64,000 nucleotides of DNA from positions 2,455,001 to 2,519,000 of the forward strand of contig NZ_CP107558.1 in NCBI RefSeq assembly GCF_026427715.1, written 5' to 3'. Source of the stretch: Methylocystis sp. MJC1 (GTDB lineage: Bacteria > Pseudomonadota > Alphaproteobacteria > Rhizobiales > Beijerinckiaceae). Below are positions 21,409 to 31,419 of the stretch, one piece after another (the first letter of the stretch is position 1; every line of letters begins with the position of its first letter). Below the pieces are notes generated by a model. It saw nothing but the letters and a program-made list of their open reading frames with translations. It ran no database searches and was not told the origin of the DNA. A program made the translations under genes and the position numbers.

Positions 21409-24282
21409 ATGAACGTCGTCATCGTCGAGTCGCCGGCCAAAGCCAAGACCATCAATAAATATCTGGGCCGCGATTTCCACGTCATCGCCAGCATGGGCCA
21501 TGTCCGCGACCTGCCCGCCAAGGACGGCTCGGTCGACCCCGAGGCCGATTTCGCCATGGTCTGGGAGATGGACGCCAAGGGCTCGAAGCGCGTCACCGAG
21601 ATCGCCCAGGCGGTGAAAGACGCCGACAAGGTCATCCTCGCGACCGACCCGGATCGCGAAGGCGAGGCCATCTCCTGGCATCTGATCGAGATCCTGAACA
21701 AGAAGAAGGCGCTCAAGGACAAGAAGATCGAGCGCGTCGTCTTCAACGCCATCACCAAGGACGCGGTGCGCGACGCCATGGCGCATCCGCGCCAGATCGA
21801 CCAGGCGCTGGTCGACGCCTATCTCGCCCGCCGCGCGCTCGACTATCTCGTCGGCTTTACCCTCTCGCCGGTGCTGTGGCGGAAGCTCCCCGGCGCGCGT
21901 TCCGCAGGCCGCGTGCAATCGGTGGCGCTGCGCCTCGTCTGCGACCGCGAGCTGGAGATCGAGAAATTCATCTCGCAGGAATATTGGTCGCTCGTCGCGC
22001 ATCTGAAAACCAAGGCGGGCGAGCCCTTCACGGCGCGGCTCGTCGGCGCGGACGGCAAGAAGATCACGCGCCTCGACATCGGCAAGGGCGAGGAGGCCGA
22101 GGACTTCAAGAAGGCCCTGCTCGCGGCGAATTTCACCGTGCGCTCGGTCGAGGCGAAGCCGGTCAAGCGCCACCCTTACGCGCCCTTCACCACCTCGACG
22201 CTGCAGCAGGAGGCCTCACGCAAGCTCGGCCTCGCGCCGGCGATCACCATGCGCATCGCGCAGCGGCTCTATGAGGGCGTCGACGTCGGCGGCGAGACCG
22301 TCGGCCTCATTACTTATATGCGAACCGACGGCGTCGACATGGCGCCCGAGGCCGTGGCGAGCGTGCGCAAGGTCATCGCCAAGGAATATGGCGACCGCTT
22401 CGTGCCCAACGCCCCGCGCAAATATACGGCCAAGGCGAAGAACGCGCAGGAAGCCCACGAGGCCATCCGCCCGACCGACGCCTCGCGCCTGCCCAAGCAT
22501 GTCGCCAAACATCTCGAGCCCGACCAAGCCAAGCTCTATGAGCTGATCTGGACCCGCACCATCGCGAGCCAGATGGAGTCCGCCGAGCTGGAGCGCACAA
22601 CGGTGGATATCGACGCGAAAGCCGGCGCCCGCACGCTGGACTTGCGCGCGACGGGTCAGGTGGTGCGCTTCCCGGGCTTCCTGGAGCTGTATCAGGAAGG
22701 CCGCGACGACGACGGCGACGAAGAAGGCGGCCGCCTGCCGGCGATGAAGCAAGGCGAGCCGGTGACGCGCGAGAAGATCGACGCGACCCAGCATTTCACC
22801 GAGCCGCCGCCGCGCTACACGGAAGCGACGCTCGTGAAACGCATGGAGGAGCTCGGCATCGGACGCCCTTCGACCTATGCCTCGACGCTCGCGACACTAC
22901 GCGACCGCGACTATGTGCGGCTCGATAAAAAGCGTCTGGTGCCGGAGGACAAGGGCCGCCTGGTCGTGGCCTTTCTGGAAAGCTTCTTCTCGCGTTACGT
23001 GGAGTTCGACTTCACGGCGTCGCTCGAAGAAAAGCTCGATCTCGTCTCCAATAATGAGATCGACTGGAAGCAGGTGCTGCGCGATTTCTGGCGCGACTTC
23101 TCGGCGGCCGTGAACGAGACGAAGGATCTGCGCACGACGCAGGTGCTCGACAGCCTCAACGAGCTTCTCGGGCCGCATATCTTCCCGGCCAAGGAAGACG
23201 GCTCCGATCCGCGCCTCTGCCCTGCCTGCAGCGCCGGGCAATTGTCGCTCAAGGTCGGCAAATTCGGCGCCTTCATCGGCTGCTCGAACTATCCCGAATG
23301 CCGCTACACGCGCACGCTCTCGCCGCCGACCGGCGACGCCGCGGCGGACGGCCGCCCCGGCGTGAAGGTGCTGGGCCAGGACCCCGAGACCGGCGCCGAG
23401 ATCACGCTACGCGACGGCCGCTTCGGCGCCTATGTGCAGGAGGGCGAGCAGGAGGACGGCGGCGAGAAGCCCAAGCGCGCTTCCCTGCCCAAAAACATCA
23501 AGCCCGACGATCTCACTTTGCAGCAGGCGCTGGCTTTGCTTTCGCTGCCGCGCGAGGTCGCCAAACATCCGACGACAGGCGAGCCGATCATCGCCAATAT
23601 CGGCCGCTTCGGGCCCTATGTTCAGCACGGCAAGACCTACGCCAATGTCGGCCGCGACGACGATGTGCTGACGATCGGCGCCAATCGCGCCATCGACCTC
23701 ATCGTGCAGAAGGAATCCGGCGGCGGCGGCTCGCGCTTCTCGCGCGCCTCGGAGCCCGGCCGCACGCTCGGCGACCACCCCGAAGGCGGCGCCGTGACGG
23801 TGAAGTCCGGCCGCTTCGGTCCCTATGTGAATTGGAAGAAGGTCAACGCCACCCTCCCCAAGGGCGTCGACCCGGCGAGCGTGACGTTGGCGCAGGCGCT
23901 GGAGATGATCGCTGCAAAATCGGCGGGCGGCGGGGGCGGCTCGGCCGGCGGGCGCGCGCTCGGCGAACATCCGGACGGTGGAACCATCACCGTGCGCGCC
24001 GGGCGTTTCGGGCCTTACGTCAATCTCGGCAAGGTGAACGCCACTCTGCCAAAGAGCATGTCCGCCGAGGACGTGACGCTCGAGGACGCGATCAAGCTCA
24101 TCGAGGAAAAGGGCGGCGCGCCGAAGAAGAAAGCCCCGGCCAAGAAGGCGCCCGCCAAGACGAAGAAGGCCATCGAGGACAGCGACGAGGCGCCCTTCGA
24201 CGACGCCAAGCCCGTGAAGAAAACGGCGGCGAAAAAGGCGCCGGCAAAGAAGCCCGCGACGAAGAAACGAGAGACAGCTTAG
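21409..24282 (+). CDS. topA: DNA topoisomerase I (type IA)
   Basis: A 957-residue TopA that relaxes negative supercoils behind RNA polymerase. It begins with the TOPRIM domain (VVIVESPAKAKTINKYLG, ATDPDREGEAISWHL), carries the active-site tyrosine in GLITYMRTDG near residue 305, and has a Cys4 zinc-ribbon (CPACSAGQLSLKV ... GCSNYPECRYTR) near 605-635. Then come repeated GRFGPYV-type C-terminal modules at about 670, 725, 800 and 860. It ends in a Lys/Ala-rich tail (KKKAPAKKAPAKTKK and later copies) that resembles histone-like tails and probably increases DNA binding. The ATG at 21409 matches the family start. Essential in most bacteria; intact here. Confidence 0.97.
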   Translation: MNVVIVESPAKAKTINKYLGRDFHVIASMGHVRDLPAKDGSVDPEADFAMVWEMDAKGSKRVTEIAQAVKDADKVILATDPDREGEAISWHLIEILNKKKALKDKKIERVVFNAITKDAVRDAMAHPRQIDQALVDAYLARRALDYLVGFTLSPVLWRKLPGARSAGRVQSVALRLVCDRELEIEKFISQEYWSLVAHLKTKAGEPFTARLVGADGKKITRLDIGKGEEAEDFKKALLAANFTVRSVEAKPVKRHPYAPFTTSTLQQEASRKLGLAPAITMRIAQRLYEGVDVGGETVGLITYMRTDGVDMAPEAVASVRKVIAKEYGDRFVPNAPRKYTAKAKNAQEAHEAIRPTDASRLPKHVAKHLEPDQAKLYELIWTRTIASQMESAELERTTVDIDAKAGARTLDLRATGQVVRFPGFLELYQEGRDDDGDEEGGRLPAMKQGEPVTREKIDATQHFTEPPPRYTEATLVKRMEELGIGRPSTYASTLATLRDRDYVRLDKKRLVPEDKGRLVVAFLESFFSRYVEFDFTASLEEKLDLVSNNEIDWKQVLRDFWRDFSAAVNETKDLRTTQVLDSLNELLGPHIFPAKEDGSDPRLCPACSAGQLSLKVGKFGAFIGCSNYPECRYTRTLSPPTGDAAADGRPGVKVLGQDPETGAEITLRDGRFGAYVQEGEQEDGGEKPKRASLPKNIKPDDLTLQQALALLSLPREVAKHPTTGEPIIANIGRFGPYVQHGKTYANVGRDDDVLTIGANRAIDLIVQKESGGGGSRFSRASEPGRTLGDHPEGGAVTVKSGRFGPYVNWKKVNATLPKGVDPASVTLAQALEMIAAKSAGGGGGSAGGRALGEHPDGGTITVRAGRFGPYVNLGKVNATLPKSMSAEDVTLEDAIKLIEEKGGAPKKKAPAKKAPAKTKKAIEDSDEAPFDDAKPVKKTAAKKAPAKKPATKKRETA

Positions 24283-24290
24283 GCTCGTCC

Positions 24291-24393
24291 GTCATTCCCG
24301 ACGGGCCACAGCCCCGATCGGGAATTCAGAGCCGCAATAGCCAACTTTGCTCTGGATTCCCGATCGCTCGCTCACGCGAGCGTCGGGAATGAC
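24291..24393. repeat. Intergenic palindromic repeat, family A copy 1
   Basis: About 103 bp starting GTCATTCCCGACGGG and ending GTCGGGAATGAC, so the ends are inverted copies of each other, with CAGAGC/GCTCTG near the centre. A second copy is at 28564-28665. It lies between topA and a minus-strand gene. Confidence 0.85.
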
Positions 24394-24417
24394 AAGCCCA
24401 TTGCGATGATTTCCCGT

Positions 24418-24624
24418 TCAGTAATCCCCGCTGCCGACCAGCGGATGGATTCCGCTGGACGCGCTGCTCTTTTGGCGGCGCGGCGGCGCGCGCGTCTTCT
24501 TCGCGACCGGTGTGATCGCCTCCGCCTTCGACATCTCTAGGGATTTTGAACCGATCGTCGGCAGGGCGAACGCCGCAGGCGCGCCGATCGTGCAAATGAG
24601 AACAGCGGCAAGGATATAACGCAT
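24418..24624 (-). CDS. Small exported basic protein
   Basis: A 68-residue protein with a signal peptide (MRYILAAVLICTIGAPAAFA) and a basic, Ser/Pro-rich mature part (AKKTRAPPRRQKSSASSG). AAGGAG precedes the ATG at good spacing. No family is recognised. It would be a small periplasmic peptide. It is transcribed away from the histidine kinase region and convergent with topA across a palindromic repeat. Confidence 0.6.
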   Translation of the reverse strand: MRYILAAVLICTIGAPAAFALPTIGSKSLEMSKAEAITPVAKKTRAPPRRQKSSASSGIHPLVGSGDY

Positions 24625-24687
24625 TTAAGTCACTCCTTCGGGCTCTCTGGCGGCTTGGATGCTAACACAGTTTGCCGAAGTGTCGCC

Positions 24688-25938
24688 CTAAGGCGCCCAC
24701 AAAGGCAGGCGAAGCGAAAATTCGCTCCCACGGCCGAGCCCTTCGCTCCTTGCCTGCAATGTCCCGCCATGCATTTCGATGATGCGCCGCGACAGGTTCA
24801 AGCCAATGCCGAGACCGCCGCTATAGCCCTCGATTTGCTCGAACATCATGAAGATCGACTCCAGCCTCTCCGCCGGAATCCCGACCCCATTGTCGCGCAC
24901 TCTCACAACTGCTTCCCTGCCCGCCCACGTCGCCGCGACGTCGATTTCTCCGTTGGAGGACGTATATTTCGCCGCATTGTCGATCAGATTGGCGATGGCC
25001 TGAACCAAACGCACCGGATCGCCGCGCACATGCAGAGATTCCGACGGAAGAGATAACGCCAGCGTGTGATTTCTCGACGTCAAAGCGAATTCACAGGCCT
25101 CGATCGACCGATTTACCACCCCGGTGAGATCGATCACCTCCATCTTGACTTCGATCTTGCCGGTCGCGATCCGTCCCATATCCAAGAGATCGTCGACGAG
25201 GCGAACCATGTGCGAGAGCTGCCGTTCGATGATCGGCTGCAATACCGGCATCGCTTCGTCGCCGATCCTGGCCATCGCATGAAAGCCATGGTGGATCGCT
25301 GCGAGCGGATTGCGCAGCTCATGCGCAAGCGTTGCGATAAACTCGTCCTTGCGCCTCGCGCACTCGCGCAGCGCCTGTTCCATATGCGACCGGGCGACCG
25401 CTATCGATACGAAATGGCTCAGGGTTTCCATCAGCATTATCTCGGAATCGTCGAACGACTGACGCGTCTGCGATCCGAAGGAGAGCGTGCCGATGATCCG
25501 GCCGTAGCTTGTGAGCGGGAAGCAGCAATAGCCGGTAAGGCCGTAGGCGCTGGCCAGCGACTCGCGCAAAGCGCGCGCGGGGCACGAATTTTGACATTCG
25601 CAGTCGCGGATCGCGCAGCCGCGCAGGGCTATATTATAGTCGAGGGTCTCGAATTTGCGCGCTTCCTCTTCGGGGAGCCCGGCGAAGGCGTTCAGCCGCA
25701 GCCCATGCGTATGCTCGTCGAAAAGGAAGTTGAAGAAAAACTGACAATCGAGGTCGGTCATCGCTGCTCTGCAAATATCCGCGATAACGTCTTTTGGATT
25801 GTCTACTTGCAGGAGCTGGCCTGCGGCATGAGACAGAAACGCGTTGCGGCGCGCGCCCGCTCGCAGGGTGTCGTCAGACTCGCAGCCATTGCCCACCAAG
25901 GCATCGAACACTTGCTGCCCCATCGATATTACCTTCAA
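24688..25938 (-). CDS. GAF-domain sensor histidine kinase with a Cys-rich sensor
   Basis: A 416-residue soluble kinase. A GAF-like sensor (residues about 50-185) is followed by HisKA with the phospho-acceptor in FIATLAHELRNPLA and a HATPase_c domain (N box NLIDNAAKYT, G1 DNGVGIP, G2 YSGGLGIGL). No transmembrane segment is seen, so the signal is cytoplasmic. The GAF domain has an unusual cluster of cysteines, RGCAIRDCECQNSCPARAL, and another pair in GYCCFPL, which could bind a metal, an Fe-S cluster or sense redox state. No response regulator is adjacent, so it is an orphan kinase. Signal and partner are unknown. Confidence 0.9.
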   Translation of the reverse strand: MKVISMGQQVFDALVGNGCESDDTLRAGARRNAFLSHAAGQLLQVDNPKDVIADICRAAMTDLDCQFFFNFLFDEHTHGLRLNAFAGLPEEEARKFETLDYNIALRGCAIRDCECQNSCPARALRESLASAYGLTGYCCFPLTSYGRIIGTLSFGSQTRQSFDDSEIMLMETLSHFVSIAVARSHMEQALRECARRKDEFIATLAHELRNPLAAIHHGFHAMARIGDEAMPVLQPIIERQLSHMVRLVDDLLDMGRIATGKIEVKMEVIDLTGVVNRSIEACEFALTSRNHTLALSLPSESLHVRGDPVRLVQAIANLIDNAAKYTSSNGEIDVAATWAGREAVVRVRDNGVGIPAERLESIFMMFEQIEGYSGGLGIGLNLSRRIIEMHGGTLQARSEGLGRGSEFSLRLPLWAP

Positions 25939-26227
25939 CGCACGCGCTTAGATCGATAGGGCAGCCTATCGATCGTTCCTTGAGTCCGCCATTTCAAGAA
26001 ATTTAACCTAGGCGGCGCCCGCCTTTTAGCTTGGAGGATCACTTAGGACATTGCGCGCTTATCGAGCAATACGTAAAATTACCTAAACTTTTCCGTTGTT
26101 TCACTCAACGCAACATGGCCAGATTCTACTTTGACGTGCAACGGGAAACCGCGTCGGCGCATGCCCGGCGAATTTCAACCACGATGGCGCGCCGGCGTAT
26201 TTGCCAATATTATGAAGAGGCATTGCA

Positions 26228-28543
26228 TTGTCGCGCGCTGCCCTTATCTTGAGCCATATCTTGACAACTAAGAAAACACCCCAACAACCCTCCCGCGAGG
26301 ACATCCTCGCCTTCCTTCAGCGCGAACGCGAAGCCACGGGCGCCCGCAAGATCGGCGTGCGCGAGATCGCCCGCGCCTTCGGCGTCAAGGGCGAGGACCG
26401 CGTCGCCTTGAAGCGCATGATTGCGACGCTTGCCGACGAGGGCGCGATCGAGAAACGTGGTCGCCGCGTCAACAAAAAGGGCGCCCTGCCGCCCGTCGTG
26501 CTGGTCGACATTACCGGTCGGGACCGTGACGGCGAGCTAATCGCAACGCCCGTTGAGTGGGACGAAGACGAGCTCGGCCCCGCCCCGCGCATCCTCATCC
26601 GCTCCGGACGCGGCGTCGCCTTCGGCAAAAAGCTTTCCGGCGAGCCCGTGGGCGGCGTCGGCGACCGCGCGCTGGTGCGGGCCGAGCCGGACCACGACGC
26701 CGAAGCCGGCGAGCCGCCCTATACCGGCCGCGTCGTCAAACTCCTCTCTCGCGCGCGCAACCGCGTGCTGGGCGTGTTGAAGATCGAGCCCAACGGCAAT
26801 GGCCGCATTCTGCCAATCGACAAGAAACAGGCGGGCCGCGGCGAGCTTTCGGTCGCGTCGGCCGACATCGGCGAAGGCAAGGACGGCGATCTCGTCTCAG
26901 TCGATGTCGCCGGCAAGACGCGTTTCGGCGCGCCGCGCGCCCGCGTGCGCGAGACGCTTGGGTCAGTCACGAGCGAAAAGGCCGTGAGCCTCATCGCGCT
27001 GCGCGCCCATGACATTCCCGACGTCTTCCGCCCGGAAGCCATCTCGGAAGCCGAACGCGCCAAGCCCGCGACCATGCATGGCCGCGAAGATTGGCGCGAC
27101 CTGGCGCTCGTCACCATCGATCCGCCGGACGCGAAAGACCATGACGACGCCGTGCACGCCGCGCCGGATTTGGCGCCCGATAATGACGGCGGATTCATCC
27201 TCACAGTCGCCATCGCGGACGTGGCGCATTATGTGAAGCCGCATTCGCCCTTGGACAAAGACGCGGTGGAGCGCGGCAACTCGGTCTATTTCCCCGACCG
27301 CGTCGTGCCCATGCTGCCCGAGCGCATCTCCAACGATCTCTGCTCGCTGCGCGAGAACGAGGACCGGCCCGCCATGGCCGTGCGCATGCGCGTGACAAGC
27401 AAAGGCAGGAAGATCGGCCACAGCTTCCATCGCGTCATGATGCGCTCGCGCGCGAAGCTCTCCTACCAACAGGCGCAGGCGGCGATCGACGGCGCGCCCG
27501 ACCAGAAGACGAAGCCGCTTCTCGAAAATGTGCTGCGGCCGCTCTACGCCGCGCATGAAGCGCTGCAACATGCGCGCAATCTACGCGCGCCGCTCGATCT
27601 CGATCTCCCCGAGCGCAAGATCTTGTTGAAGCCCGACGGCGGCTTCGATCGCGTCGTCATTCCGCCGCGCCTCGACGCGCATCGGCTGATCGAGGAGTTC
27701 ATGATCCTCGCCAATGTCGCCGCCGCCGAGACATTGGAGGAGCATCGCCAGCAGCTCATCTATCGCGCCCATGACGAGCCCTCGAAAGAGAAAGTGACGG
27801 CGCTGGGCGAGTTCCTCGCCACCATCGGCGTGAAGCTCGCCAAGGGACAGGTGCTCAAGCCCGAGCATTTCAACGTGATCCTGGCGCGCGTGAAGGGGCT
27901 GGAGCACGAGAACATCGTTAATGAGATCATTCTGCGCACACAGGCGCAGGCCGAATATACGCACGAAAACTATGGTCACTTCGGCCTGAACTTGCGCCGC
28001 TACGCGCATTTCACCTCGCCCATCCGGCGCTATGCCGATCTCATCGTGCATCGCGCGCTCGTCCGCGCTTTGAAACTCGGCGACGGCGCGCTGCCGGAAA
28101 TGCCCGTGGGAGAGCTCGCGGAAATCGCCGCGCGCATTTCGGCGGCCGAGCGTCGCGCCATGGCGGCGGAGCGCGAAACAGTGGACCGGCTGATCGCGCA
28201 TTATCTTGCGGATCAACTCGGCGCGCGTTTCGGCGCGCGCATTTCGGGCGTCACCAAATCGGGGCTGTTCGTGCGGCTGATCGAAACGGGCGCCGATGGC
28301 TTCGTGCCGGCCGCGACGCTCGGGCGCGAATATTATTCCTATGATGAAGCGAGCCATTCGCTCACCTCGCGCTCAGGGATGAGCTATCGGCTCGCGGACA
28401 TTATCGAAGTGCGGCTCGTCGAGGCCGCGCCCATCGCCGGCGCGCTGCGCTTCGAGGTGGTGGGCGGCGGCGAGCGGCGAACGCCGCCGCGCAATCCCAA
28501 ATCCTTCAAGCCCGGCCCGCGCGGCGGCCGCTCGAAACGGTGA
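26228..28543 (+). CDS. rnr: Ribonuclease R
   Basis: A 771-residue 3'-5' exoribonuclease of the RNB family, which degrades structured RNA. The N-terminus has a winged-helix part (SREDILAFLQREREATGARK), followed by cold-shock RNA-binding domains, the RNB catalytic domain with the Asp cluster in TIDPPDAKDHDDAV (near residue 300) and the typical HFTSPIRRYADLIVHRAL, and a C-terminal S1 domain (ISGVTKSGLFVRLIETGADG) with a basic tail (GPRGGRSKR). I chose TTG at 26228, with AAGAGG at good spacing; a second TTG at 26261 is possible. Length and motifs are normal. In alphaproteobacteria it often follows topA, with only a kinase and small gene between here. Confidence 0.95.
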   Translation: MSRAALILSHILTTKKTPQQPSREDILAFLQREREATGARKIGVREIARAFGVKGEDRVALKRMIATLADEGAIEKRGRRVNKKGALPPVVLVDITGRDRDGELIATPVEWDEDELGPAPRILIRSGRGVAFGKKLSGEPVGGVGDRALVRAEPDHDAEAGEPPYTGRVVKLLSRARNRVLGVLKIEPNGNGRILPIDKKQAGRGELSVASADIGEGKDGDLVSVDVAGKTRFGAPRARVRETLGSVTSEKAVSLIALRAHDIPDVFRPEAISEAERAKPATMHGREDWRDLALVTIDPPDAKDHDDAVHAAPDLAPDNDGGFILTVAIADVAHYVKPHSPLDKDAVERGNSVYFPDRVVPMLPERISNDLCSLRENEDRPAMAVRMRVTSKGRKIGHSFHRVMMRSRAKLSYQQAQAAIDGAPDQKTKPLLENVLRPLYAAHEALQHARNLRAPLDLDLPERKILLKPDGGFDRVVIPPRLDAHRLIEEFMILANVAAAETLEEHRQQLIYRAHDEPSKEKVTALGEFLATIGVKLAKGQVLKPEHFNVILARVKGLEHENIVNEIILRTQAQAEYTHENYGHFGLNLRRYAHFTSPIRRYADLIVHRALVRALKLGDGALPEMPVGELAEIAARISAAERRAMAAERETVDRLIAHYLADQLGARFGARISGVTKSGLFVRLIETGADGFVPAATLGREYYSYDEASHSLTSRSGMSYRLADIIEVRLVEAAPIAGALRFEVVGGGERRTPPRNPKSFKPGPRGGRSKR

Positions 28544-28563
28544 GCCGGGCGTAAGCGGCCTTT

Positions 28564-28665
28564 GTCATTCCCGACGCTCACGAAGCGAGCGATCGGGAAT
28601 CCAGAGCAACTATTGCTATTTTGGCTCTGGATCCCCGGTCGGGCTTTCAGCCCGCCGGAAATGAC
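28564..28665. repeat. Intergenic palindromic repeat, family A copy 2
   Basis: About 102 bp, starting GTCATTCCCGACGCTC and ending in AAATGAC, with the CCAGAGC/GGCTCTGG centre, as in copy 1 (24291-24393). It follows rnr and may also serve as its terminator. Confidence 0.85.
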
Positions 28666-28714
28666 ATGCGACAATGCGAGCTGTTCAACGGTATGTCGCC
28701 CGCCCGCGGCTGCC

Positions 28715-30013
28715 TCATTTAACGAGCCTCGTCACGGCGCTCGACTGAAGAATCGACGTAAAGGCCGATTGAATCGACGACACGCTGGACGCCGAGATAA
28801 AGAGGTTTCCGGCGCAGCTCTGCAAATAGGGCGCGATATCGTCGCGACGCGTCGCCCCAATCGTCCCTGGCTGGCCGAGAGTCGCATTGTAGCCCCAGTC
28901 CCAGCTCATCGGAAGATAGGGCGTGTTGATGATGCCGACCTGCACATTATTGGCCTTCAGCGTATCGCAGAAGCTCACGTCGAAGCTTTTCACCTGCGAT
29001 TGAAGCCAAGTCTGGTAGGTCCATTGGCGGCCGGGATCCTCGACCCCGTCGGTGGCGATGATGAGCAGTTTTTTCGGGTTGGTCGAGGTCGAGCCGTCGC
29101 CGCCCTTCCCGATCGCCGTGACGACCGACGAAATATTCTCGTTGAACCATGTCGCGCCATTCGTGTCGTTGCTGTCGATCGCAGGGGCCGGATAGTTGCT
29201 CATGATTTGCGACCAGTTGCTCGACAACGGACTTACGACCGTGAGCGACTGGTCGAACGTATAGAGAGCCATTTTGAACTTGGAGCCGGCGGGATCGAGC
29301 CCCTTCATGTAGTTCACGAGTTGCGACACGCCGGATTGGACGACCTGATAGCGCGTCGTGACATTATTGAGTGTCGCCCATTGATACGCGTCGCCGAAGT
29401 AAGAGCCGTTCCAGACGGTATTTGATCCGTCATGACAGGCGAAGACGCAGCCGAACTTGGAGCTGAGCGTGTTCATGTCCGCCTGAGTGGCGCCGATCAA
29501 CATCGAACCGGAGATGTCGACCATCACATAGACATTCACATAGGAGGAGGCGCTCACCGCTCCGGCTTTCAGCGCGATTTGCACGAATGGCAGACGCGCG
29601 AGCTGCAATATGTACGTCGGCGCCTGAAGAGTGACCGAGGGATTGAAAGCGGCGGTGGTGGAGGTGACGTTTGCCCCCGTATTCAAGCTGACGACGCTGA
29701 CATTGCGGCTGGCGATGCCGGCGCCAAGATAGGTCCTGAGGGTATTCTCTCCCGCTGTCGTGGCCGCGGCGACCGTTCCCCCGGAGCGCAATACGGCCGC
29801 TGCGGCGTTCGAAGCCGCGAGCGCCGCCTCGTCCAGCGCCGCCTGGCCATAGGACCGCGCCCTGGCGATGTTGTAAAAGTCGATTGCGCCGCCGACTGCC
29901 AGCATGAGGCAGAGGAAGACGACGCCGAATATAATAGCAACGGAGCCGTCACGGTCAGAGGCCAGGCGCTTGAGATCAGGGAGCGGGAGCTTTACTCGCG
30001 ACCAGGACGTCAT
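28715..30013 (-). CDS. TadG-type pilus assembly protein with von Willebrand factor A domain
   Basis: A 432-residue protein. Near the N-terminus is the TadE/TadG-like segment with DRDGSVAIIFGVVFLCLMLA, one membrane helix and GAIDFYNIARARSYGQAALD. From about residue 160 a VWA domain follows with the metal-ion-dependent adhesion motif VMVDISGSM and the later IIATDGVEDPG. Such proteins are part of, or related to, Tad/Flp pilus systems and act at the cell surface. GAGGGAAT is a good ribosome-binding site. The Tad ATPase and secretin genes are not in this window; TadE/TadG relatives are at 35899-38091. Confidence 0.85.
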   Translation of the reverse strand: MTSWSRVKLPLPDLKRLASDRDGSVAIIFGVVFLCLMLAVGGAIDFYNIARARSYGQAALDEAALAASNAAAAVLRSGGTVAAATTAGENTLRTYLGAGIASRNVSVVSLNTGANVTSTTAAFNPSVTLQAPTYILQLARLPFVQIALKAGAVSASSYVNVYVMVDISGSMLIGATQADMNTLSSKFGCVFACHDGSNTVWNGSYFGDAYQWATLNNVTTRYQVVQSGVSQLVNYMKGLDPAGSKFKMALYTFDQSLTVVSPLSSNWSQIMSNYPAPAIDSNDTNGATWFNENISSVVTAIGKGGDGSTSTNPKKLLIIATDGVEDPGRQWTYQTWLQSQVKSFDVSFCDTLKANNVQVGIINTPYLPMSWDWGYNATLGQPGTIGATRRDDIAPYLQSCAGNLFISASSVSSIQSAFTSILQSSAVTRLVK

Positions 30014-30285
30014 TTTATTCCCTCAGCCAACGGCCCGCGCTGCATCCCCGCATCTGGATGCTAGGCGAGGGGTGAGACGACCGCCGCTGCAGCGATCGTT
30101 TTCGCCCGCTAATAGCCTCGGCCGGAGGGGCGAAGGCTCAGCCGTCAGGACCCGACTTAAGCCTAGAGTCCCTAACAATTTTTTGTCTGAAATTGCCTAA
30201 ATTTCAGCCGATCGCGGGCAACGTTTGGCGCGAGACGACCGTCATGGCGGGGCTTGTCCTCGGCGCCCTCGCTGGATAGGCCGGC

Positions 30286-30657
30286 TCAAAACTGAAATTT
30301 AAGCCCGACCCCGCCGCCTATGGGTTGCTTCAAGTTCGGATCGTCGATGATATTCTGGCCTGGGCCTTTTAAGAACAGCTTCGGCGTCGTGGCGTTGTCG
30401 CCTGCTCGCCCGCCGCCATAGCCTTTGACCCGCGTCGGCGAAGCATTGAGATCGCTGGCGCCTAAACAGATCGGATCGTCCTTCTGTTGTCCGCCGCGTG
30501 GACAAGGCGGTGCAGCCTCTTTGGGTTTGGTTTTCTTCGGCTTACCGACGGGCTGCATCGATGGTTGTGCGGCCGGCGCCAGGCCTTCCTCCGAAGCGGC
30601 GGCGCAGGACGTCGCAATCGTCAAACAGGACAGAAAGATCGCGAGTTTCGAAATCAT
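30286..30657 (-). CDS. Exported hypothetical protein
   Basis: A 123-residue protein with a signal peptide (MISKLAIFLSCLTIATSCAA; the Cys near residue 18 could be a lipobox residue) and a mature part rich in Pro, Lys and Gly (VGKPKKTKPKEAAPPCPRGG, then GYGGGRAGDNATTPKLFLKG), ending GGGVGLKFQF, which looks like a terminal beta strand. AGGAG precedes the ATG. No family is recognised. It stands alone; the 272 bp on its left up to the TadG gene hold nothing I can identify. Confidence 0.6.
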   Translation of the reverse strand: MISKLAIFLSCLTIATSCAAASEEGLAPAAQPSMQPVGKPKKTKPKEAAPPCPRGGQQKDDPICLGASDLNASPTRVKGYGGGRAGDNATTPKLFLKGPGQNIIDDPNLKQPIGGGVGLKFQF

Positions 30658-30813
30658 AACGGCGCTCCTAAAATAGTGGGCGCATTCCGGGGTTATCTTG
30701 ATTGGCCAAATTAGTCGAAGACGCTTCCTCGAGCGGCGTGGCGAGCGTCAGCTTGCCCGAATCCCACAGGGAAAGAAAGTGTCGGGTCGCCTGTTCTGCA
30801 ACGCGCGGAACAA

Positions 30814-31419
30814 CTACCGGGCGGCCTCGCTCAACCGCGCCGCATAGCGCGCCATCAAATCGACTTCGATATTCAAGGCATCCCCTGCCCCGCGCGTCCC
30901 GAAAGCCGTGACGGCGAGCGTATGCGGGATGAGCAAAATGGAGAAACGGTCGCCTTCGACCTCATTCACCGTCAGCGACACGCCGTCGAGTGCGACGGAG
31001 CCCTTTTGCGCGACGAAGCGCGACAGCGCGTGCGGCGTCTCGATCCAGAAGCGCGCCATACCGTCGAAGTCGTCCCGCGAGACAATGCGCGCGACGCCGT
31101 CGACATGGCCGGTGACGATATGGCCTCCGAGCTCGTCGCCGATCTTCAGCGCGCGTTCGAGATTGACGCGCGTTCCCGCTTTCCAGCTCCCCACGGTCGT
31201 TTTCGCCAGCGTCTCGGCGGCGGCGTCGACGTCGAAAACCGTGCGCGAGCCTTCTTGCGCCACAGCCACCACGGTCAGGCAGACTCCGGAATTGGCGATG
31301 GAGGCGCCGAGCGCGATCGTCTCAGCGTCATAGGCGCAGGCGATGCGCAGCCGCCTGAGATCGCCGCGCGGCTCGACCGAGATGACCTCGCCAACATCCG
31401 TGACAATGCCTGTAAACAT
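30814..31419 (-). CDS. ribE: Riboflavin synthase, alpha subunit
   Basis: A 201-residue enzyme that dismutates two 6,7-dimethyl-8-ribityllumazines to riboflavin. It starts with the strict family N-terminus [12 protein letters not shown] and has two lumazine-binding repeats: NSGVCLTVV ... GHIVTGHVDG and VALDGVSLTVNEV ... IPHTL. Length is normal. It overlaps the ribD stop by one base, so both are translated from one transcript with nrdR and probably glyA upstream. No FMN riboswitch was seen before this group. Confidence 0.96.
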   Translation of the reverse strand: MFTGIVTDVGEVISVEPRGDLRRLRIACAYDAETIALGASIANSGVCLTVVAVAQEGSRTVFDVDAAAETLAKTTVGSWKAGTRVNLERALKIGDELGGHIVTGHVDGVARIVSRDDFDGMARFWIETPHALSRFVAQKGSVALDGVSLTVNEVEGDRFSILLIPHTLAVTAFGTRGAGDALNIEVDLMARYAARLSEAAR

